Source of the DNA: Armigeres subalbatus
Taxonomy: Eukaryota; Arthropoda; Insecta; Diptera; Culicidae
Reading direction: 5' to 3'
Assembly (NCBI RefSeq): GCF_024139115.2
Contig: NC_085141.1
Location: 174,294,994-174,358,993 of the forward strand
DNA length: 64,000 nucleotides
Shown here: one piece after another, positions 59,060 to 64,000 of the stretch
How positions within the stretch are numbered: the first letter of the stretch is position 1
How the letters are laid out: each line of letters starts with the position of its first letter
Notes under the pieces: model-generated
Database searches by the model: none
Seen by the model: the letters and a program-made list of their open reading frames with translations, nothing else
What the model was told of the DNA's origin: nothing
Translations under genes and position numbers: made by a program

Positions 59060-59251
59060 TAGGGGTAATGACGGCTTTGGCAGGTTTTGTTCTATTATTG
59101 GCAGGGGTTATTTTTATGACTGATTATGCTCAAATTTGGCCCAAACATTCTTTGCATATCAAAGAATATTGTGGCCAAAGTTCATAAAATTCGGTCGACA
59201 AAAACCCCCCCAATAATAGAACAAAACCTGCCAAAGCCGTCCGTTCCCCTA
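59060..59251. mobile_element. MITE, TAGGGG family B (copy 2)
   Basis: TAGGGGTAATGACGGCTTTG and its complement, arms with GGCAGGTTTTGTTCTATTAT. The interior AAGAATATTGTGGCCAAA is the reverse complement of that in copy 1. Confidence 0.9.
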
Positions 59252-60220
59252 CCTAATTTAACTTCAAAAGCAAACAATGGTTCAGTTGCCCGTTGTAAGC
59301 AACTTATTGCCAGAAAATCGATTATGAGTGCTTAGTTAAGCTTAGCTTGGCTTGATTGACTGTACCCATTGTAGTTGCTAGTCGTGATTGGCCGAGAAAC
59401 AACAAATAATGCACAGCTCACCAATTGAATAGTTTTGTCGGGACTAGAAAGCTGTTCTTACTATCTACATGTTTCGGAGTTTCTTTAATTCAAGACCAAT
59501 AACGATGCCGGCTACGTCCTCACAGTCAACTAGGATACGAGGAGGAAAATTAGTTCGACACTCATTTCTACAAGAGACCGAGGAATCCTCTGCATCTCCA
59601 TGAGCGCACTGGAAAGGAATAGTATGTTAGTTGGGAAGGAAATATATTGGGAATCGCCTTGGTAAGCGACTAATTATTTCATTTGAACGACGCCATATTC
59701 ATGATGATACAAAAACGGAAAAGCAACGCGTGTGTCTTACGTATTTTCCCGAAGACTGATTCGATATCTTAACTATTTCGCGACGACTAAAACACGCACT
59801 GCACAACGCTTGCTCGATACCTACTCCGAAAAAACACGCACTGAACTGATGTCGAATTCAATAACAAAAATCGTTCACGTATACGCACAGCAATTCGAAA
59901 ATTCCGCGTATTTTGAAGGAAAAATATTTAAAAAACCTGAGGGCACCTTTCTAATTTTATCAAAGCAAGTTCTTGGAGAGGGGTCAATTTCCCCCGAATA
60001 TTTTAAAAGTCGATTTTTGACAGCACTCCAAAAAATCGATTGTGTATCAATAACAACAATAATTTAAGGACTGTCATACATCAGTAAAGTTAAATACTAT
60101 ATTTCTTAGAGAGTCTGTGTGGAAATCGCGTATGTTTATTTATTTTGGCTGTGATACATTGGAAATCAGAAAAGGGGATCAAGTCTACCCAGTCTCCCCT
60201 ATATGGCGCATAAAAATGCA
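59252..60220. other. unclassified sequence
   Basis: A 111-codon frame at 59732-60067 shows no recognised motif. No repeat partners were seen. Confidence 0.35.
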
Positions 60221-60320
60221 TTAGAGATGCACCGAATAGTGGTATTCGGCCGAATACCGAATATTTAAATTTTAGTTATTCGGTGAAACGAATATTCTGC
60301 CTTTATTCGGCCGAAAAATC
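60221..60320. repeat. hAT-type MITE fragment with CACCGAATA motifs
   Basis: TTAGAGATGCACCGAATAGT with TATTCGGCCGAATA palindromes, a pattern known from hAT elements; the matching right end was not found. Confidence 0.45.
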
Positions 60321-60562
60321 ACTCATGCTCAATTGGTACCATTTTCCGTAGGTTTATTCTACAAGGGAATAAATATGTTTACCTCCTTACGAATTGTTTT
60401 CGAAGAGAAGGACGTCTTATTTCTAAAACATAACGATTCATATAAAATGAAAATAGGATGTGTGAACTTTGACATTAAGACATTTTTATCAAGTGTCAAT
60501 CTAGGCCAAAGCTAAATAGGTTTTGAGATAACTGCAAATCAAATGTCGGCAATTATGTACTT

Positions 60563-60777
60563 TAAAGCCTGTCCACGTTAAATTTCGGACACCCATCATC
60601 CAACGCGATTTTTAAACATTTTTGCCAATCACTGAGACGAACTATTTACATGACAGCTCAATCTCTTCGCCTAACCGCTACTTTCAGCATGTTTTAGTTT
60701 TCGTCCAAATTGATGAAATGGCGACAAATGAATTGAACATTATCTGACTGTCCGAAATTTAACGTGGACAGGCTTTA
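60563..60777. mobile_element. MITE of Tc1/mariner type
   Basis: TAAAGCCTGTCCACGTTAAA and its perfect complement at the right end (TTTAACGTGGACAGGCTTTA), consistent with a TA duplication. The 215-bp interior is non-coding. Confidence 0.88.
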
Positions 60778-61203
60778 TTTGGAACGCTTCATGTTATTCC
60801 AGAATATATGTTTGCGACCAAGCCAAACAGTCGACAATAATTATATTTGTGTTTGCCTTATCGGGAAAGCCGATTTAAATAATAAGAGCAGAAGGATGTA
60901 GGATGATATATAGGTCTTGAAAATCCATAATAATAAAAAAAGACATAAATACCAGATTCATTAACATTTTTAAGTATTTTTTTGTATACCTGAGTAGTTT
61001 TATCACCTGCTCTCGACTGAATTTCACTATGAATTTTTCATATTTGCCAGTAGAGACCGTAAGACCGTTTATGCTGGTTTTATTAGATTCATGTAGAGTA
61101 AATTATGGTCTTATGTTATAAAGCTTAAAATGTTACTTTGGTATAGTGCTTTATAAAGTTCGTTTTTGGAGTAGTCCTGTAGCCTTTACGTGGACTAGGG
61201 TAA
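60778..61203. other. AT-rich sequence with a family Z fragment
   Basis: AAAGTTCGTTTTTGGAGTAG and CCTGTAGCCTTTACGTGGAC at about 61150-61198 match the family Z start (complement). Nothing else is seen. Confidence 0.45.
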
Positions 61204-62378
61204 CCCGACTAGGAGAGCATAACAGAAACTGAACACAATTTTAACATATTGTGATATTTATAACTTATTTTGATACAATTTTGTTCTTAGTAGCCATCAT
61301 CTTTCAAATGTTGCAACAGGATTTTATCATAATATGATTTAAACAATACTTAGCACTGAATTGCCCAACAGTAGGCAATTAAAATAGATGTAGCAAAGTC
61401 TCCCAGCCATTGGTATTACAACGCTTATATAATTTAAAAAGGTTACCTAATTTGTAATGTTGTTAGTTAAAGTTAAAGTTCTTGAAAAATATTATTGTTC
61501 AGTCAAAAACAAAAAAAAATCTGATTGTTAACTACTACCTGGAGACCTAACAAGACCTATAAAAATTTCCAATGCATAGAAACAATATATTTTGTATCTG
61601 ATAGTGTTATAAAATTCTAACAAAATATGTTATTTTTATGATAAAATTGTAACAAAATTTTATAGCTTTTTGTTTCCAGTAGTGTAGATTTTGATAGAAA
61701 TTTAGTTATTTTAACAACATCCCGCACCATGATTCTAACAAATTTTGTTATAAAAATTTAGTATAACATAATAATATGTGTTCATATAATTTTGATATCC
61801 CGACTAGAAGAGCATAACAAAAATTCAACACAATTTTAACATATTGTGATATTTATAACTTATTTTGATACAATTTAGTTCTCAGTAGCCATTATCTTTC
61901 AAATGTTGTTACAGGATTATATCATAATATGATTTGAAAAATGTTTAACACCGAATTGCCCAACAGTAGGCAATTAAAATAGATGTAGCAAAGTCTTCCA
62001 GCCATCACAACGCTGATATAATTTGAGAAGGTTGCCTTATTTGTAATGTTGGTAATTTCATGTTCTCGAAAAATATTCTTGTTCAGACAAAAACAAAAAA
62101 TTATGATTGTTGATCGCAATCTGTAGCCCTATCACGACCTGTAAAAACAATATATTTTGTATCTGATTCTGTTATAAATTTCTAACAAAATATGTTATTT
62201 TTATGATAAAATTGTAACAAAATTTGATAGTTTTTTGTTTCCAGTCGTACAGTTTTTGATAGAAATTTAGATATTTTAACAACATCCTGCACCATGTTTC
62301 TAACACATTTTGTTATAAAAATTTAGTATAACATAATAACATAGGATGATATAATTTTGATATGACCTTCTAGTCGGG
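61204..62378. mobile_element. head-to-tail dimer of a 590-bp TIR element
   Basis: Monomer 1 (61204-61798) starts CCCGACTAGGAGAGCATAAC; monomer 2 (61799-62378) starts CCCGACTAGAAGAGCATAAC and ends GACCTTCTAGTCGGG, the complement of the start. The monomers align along their whole length at high identity. Monomer 1 lacks the terminal GACCTTCTAGTCGGG. No coding capacity. Confidence 0.85.
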
Positions 62379-62539
62379 AACCAACTTGATTTAAACCCCT
62401 ACACAATTTGGACCCTGCTGGCGACATTTGATTGATTTCTAAACTAAAATCAATGCCGCTGCTAATTCCCCCATCGGCTTCAGGAAAATAATATTGTTCA
62501 GCATCTGATAAAATTGAAATTGAAAATTAAAATTGAAAA

Positions 62540-63287
62540 AGATGAGCAAGCTACGCATGGTTGCCCAAGGTTATGCACAGCGGTTCGGTGAAGATTTTAG
62601 TAAGGGCGCGCACCGGTACCGGGCACCGGGCACGCACCTTTGCAACAGACATTCCGTGTTCTGCTCACTGTTGTAGGTCATCAAGGACAACCAACGATTT
62701 CGGTTACAATAAAAAGGCTAAACATATTTTGGGAACCTTCATTAAAATTAAACAAAAAAAAACATGATAGTGCCTCTCTCGTGTATTATACAATGTAACA
62801 AGAAAAGAACTCGAAGGAACTCGACAGTGAAGGAAGTGTTGATTGGTCTTAGGTTCCGCCAGTTGGAGGCGGACGCTTGTCTGTTTATCAAACGATGCAG
62901 TAGCGGCTAGTGGATTTATGTGTTGATTTATGTTGACGATATGATTATCGTCTGCAAGAATGGACAGCAGATTACACGGCTGGAACGAGAACTGCAGCAG
63001 CAGGATAAGCAGGGTGTGTATTCTCGATTCGGTCTTGCTGGTGCGAAGACGTCGAAGTAATCACTAGATCCCAGGTATTTCAGACTGAACGCTAATGAGC
63101 TACTGGCTGACAACATTCAATCGGTGCGTTACTATACATAGTCGCGAATACAAGACTAGCAGCGGCGATCTTGATCCTTAGTAAAAACACCAGCCAGCCT
63201 GCGCAACGGGACTGGCTGGAGTTGAAACGTGCGGTGCGCTATCTTGTAGCCACACAAAACCATCAACTAAAGTTGAGCACTTAGGGT
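62540..63287 (+). pseudogene. Ty1/copia-type pol relic (reverse transcriptase)
   Basis: In shifting frames: RLVAQGYAQRFGEDFSK, then a gap, LRFRQLEADACLFIKRCSSG, WIYVLIYVDDMIIVCKNGQQ with the YVDD catalytic box, GAKTSK, DPRYFRLNANELLADN and KVEHLG. This is the order of RT motifs in copia polyproteins. Stops and frameshifts throughout, and much of the RT missing; no LTRs recognised. It is a long-dead LTR retrotransposon fragment. Confidence 0.8.
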
Positions 63288-63670
63288 ATCCCAAAAAAAA
63301 TCGTTGTTCAAAAAGTTATGGTGCTCAACCCTGAATTGAAAGATATACCTGTCTGGATATTTTTTGTAGAACAAACCGACTTTCTAAAAAATCGTTTAGA
63401 GGTCGCGCCAGATCGATTTTCAAAAAATGAGCATTGCAGGTAAAAAAATCAAATATTGGATCCTTTTACAATTTTGTTTGGGGTCACCCATTCGTTTTAT
63501 ATTTTTTTATTTTTCTGTGGATCTTTGGCTATATTTTCCATGAATTAGTTTTTGGTATTATGCGTTTTTACAGTCTGCAGAATATCGAAAAAACACATTT
63601 TTTGACTAATTTTCGAACTTACTTCATCCTCACACAAAACATATTTTTTTCTCGTTCAGTAAAACTTACG
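63288..63670. other. no feature recognised
   Basis: AT-rich. The 79-codon frame at 63434-63673 is hydrophobic low-complexity sequence without homology that I recognise. Confidence 0.4.
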
Positions 63671-63795
63671 TAGGGGAAACCGCCAAATGTTGAACGGCTA
63701 ATTTTGTCGCCTATTGTTGAGCTTCCATAAGAAATGCACGTACGTTCAATAATAGGCGAAGAAATTAGCCGTTCAACATTTAGCGAATTACCCTA
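63671..63795. mobile_element. palindromic MITE, TAGGGG family E
   Basis: TAGGGGAAACCGCCAAATGT and the complement at the right end; arms with GTTGAACGGCTAATTT. The interior is about 30 bp. Confidence 0.85.
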
Positions 63796-63951
63796 CTACA
63801 AAGAGCTATTTATAAGGAATATTTTCATAAAAAAAGATCCAAAAAATGTTGTTCTGGGTCTGAGATATTGCCGTTTTAGTAAATAGGTAATAAGTGTACA
63901 AATTCGGTACTTTTTCTTTACATCTTATAATTTCATCAAGATTGCACCAAT

Positions 63952-64000
63952 ATTTGTGTACTTGGGCTCACTGGTGACTGCCGAAAATTATACCAGCAGA
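63952..64000 (+). pseudogene. RTE-clade LINE fragment running off the window
   Basis: GTACTTGGGCTCACTGGTGA and TATACCAGCAGA translate as VYLGSLVTAENYTSR, matching 18540-18590 of the first RTE copy (VYFGSLVTADNDTSR). The fragment starts inside RT, so it is 5' truncated; its 3' part lies outside. Confidence 0.75.

Noticed and set aside
59732..60067. 111-aa plus-strand frame
   Set aside because: No motif, no neighbours, no splice context; kept only as unclassified sequence.

Overview
The window looks like Culicine mosquito DNA, most likely Aedes. It holds a Juan-type (Jockey clade) LINE, a JAM1-like RTE LINE, tRNA-derived SINEs of the Feilai type, a ZAD C2H2 zinc-finger gene with a 65-bp leader intron, and a very high density of short inverted-repeat elements (MITEs). 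The genus is inferred from these families as I know them; no database was searched.

Only two host genes are clear, and they lie back to back on opposite strands. The minus-strand gene is the large subunit of TFIIA (TfIIA-L). Exon 1 (22259-22282, start codon plus seven more codons) and exon 2 (4231-4425) are separated by a 17.8-kb intron crowded with transposable elements; later exons were not found and should lie beyond the left edge. The plus-strand gene is a ZAD zinc-finger protein of 569 residues in three coding exons (28309-28422, 29931-30067, 37255-38713), with its own TE-filled 7.2-kb intron. The 22.3-28.2 kb interval between their 5' ends holds both promoters, several MITEs and a TIR element that carries an intron-containing fragment of a third host gene, the mitochondrial DnaJ protein l(2)tid/DNAJA3.

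Layout: 0.9-4.1 kb, an inverted-repeat block holding an ORF1-only LINE relic, then MITEs. 4.2-22.3 kb, TfIIA-L intron 1 with SINEs, a 1.8-kb TIR element with a 9-bp target duplication, a Helitron-like element with a minisatellite, an RTE LINE and many MITEs. 22.3-28.2 kb, intergenic. 28.2-38.9 kb, the ZAD-ZNF gene; its middle coding exon sits in one arm of a large palindrome. 39-45 kb, tandem repeats and a 3.3-kb TIR element that split a palindromic MITE. 45.3-54.1 kb, one degraded LINE interrupted by stacked MITEs, a full-length Juan LINE with a 14-bp target duplication and a CCCGGGAA-rich TIR element; the middle piece of this LINE is inverted relative to its two ends. 55.5-58.6 kb, a SINE and a minus-strand CR1-like LINE. 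59-64 kb, MITEs, a head-to-tail MITE dimer, a copia-type pol relic and the start of another RTE fragment.

No prokaryotic features, CRISPR arrays or rRNA genes were seen. tRNA-like segments are SINE heads. Most element coordinates come from reading inverted or direct repeats by eye and are good to a few bases only where a target duplication is stated.
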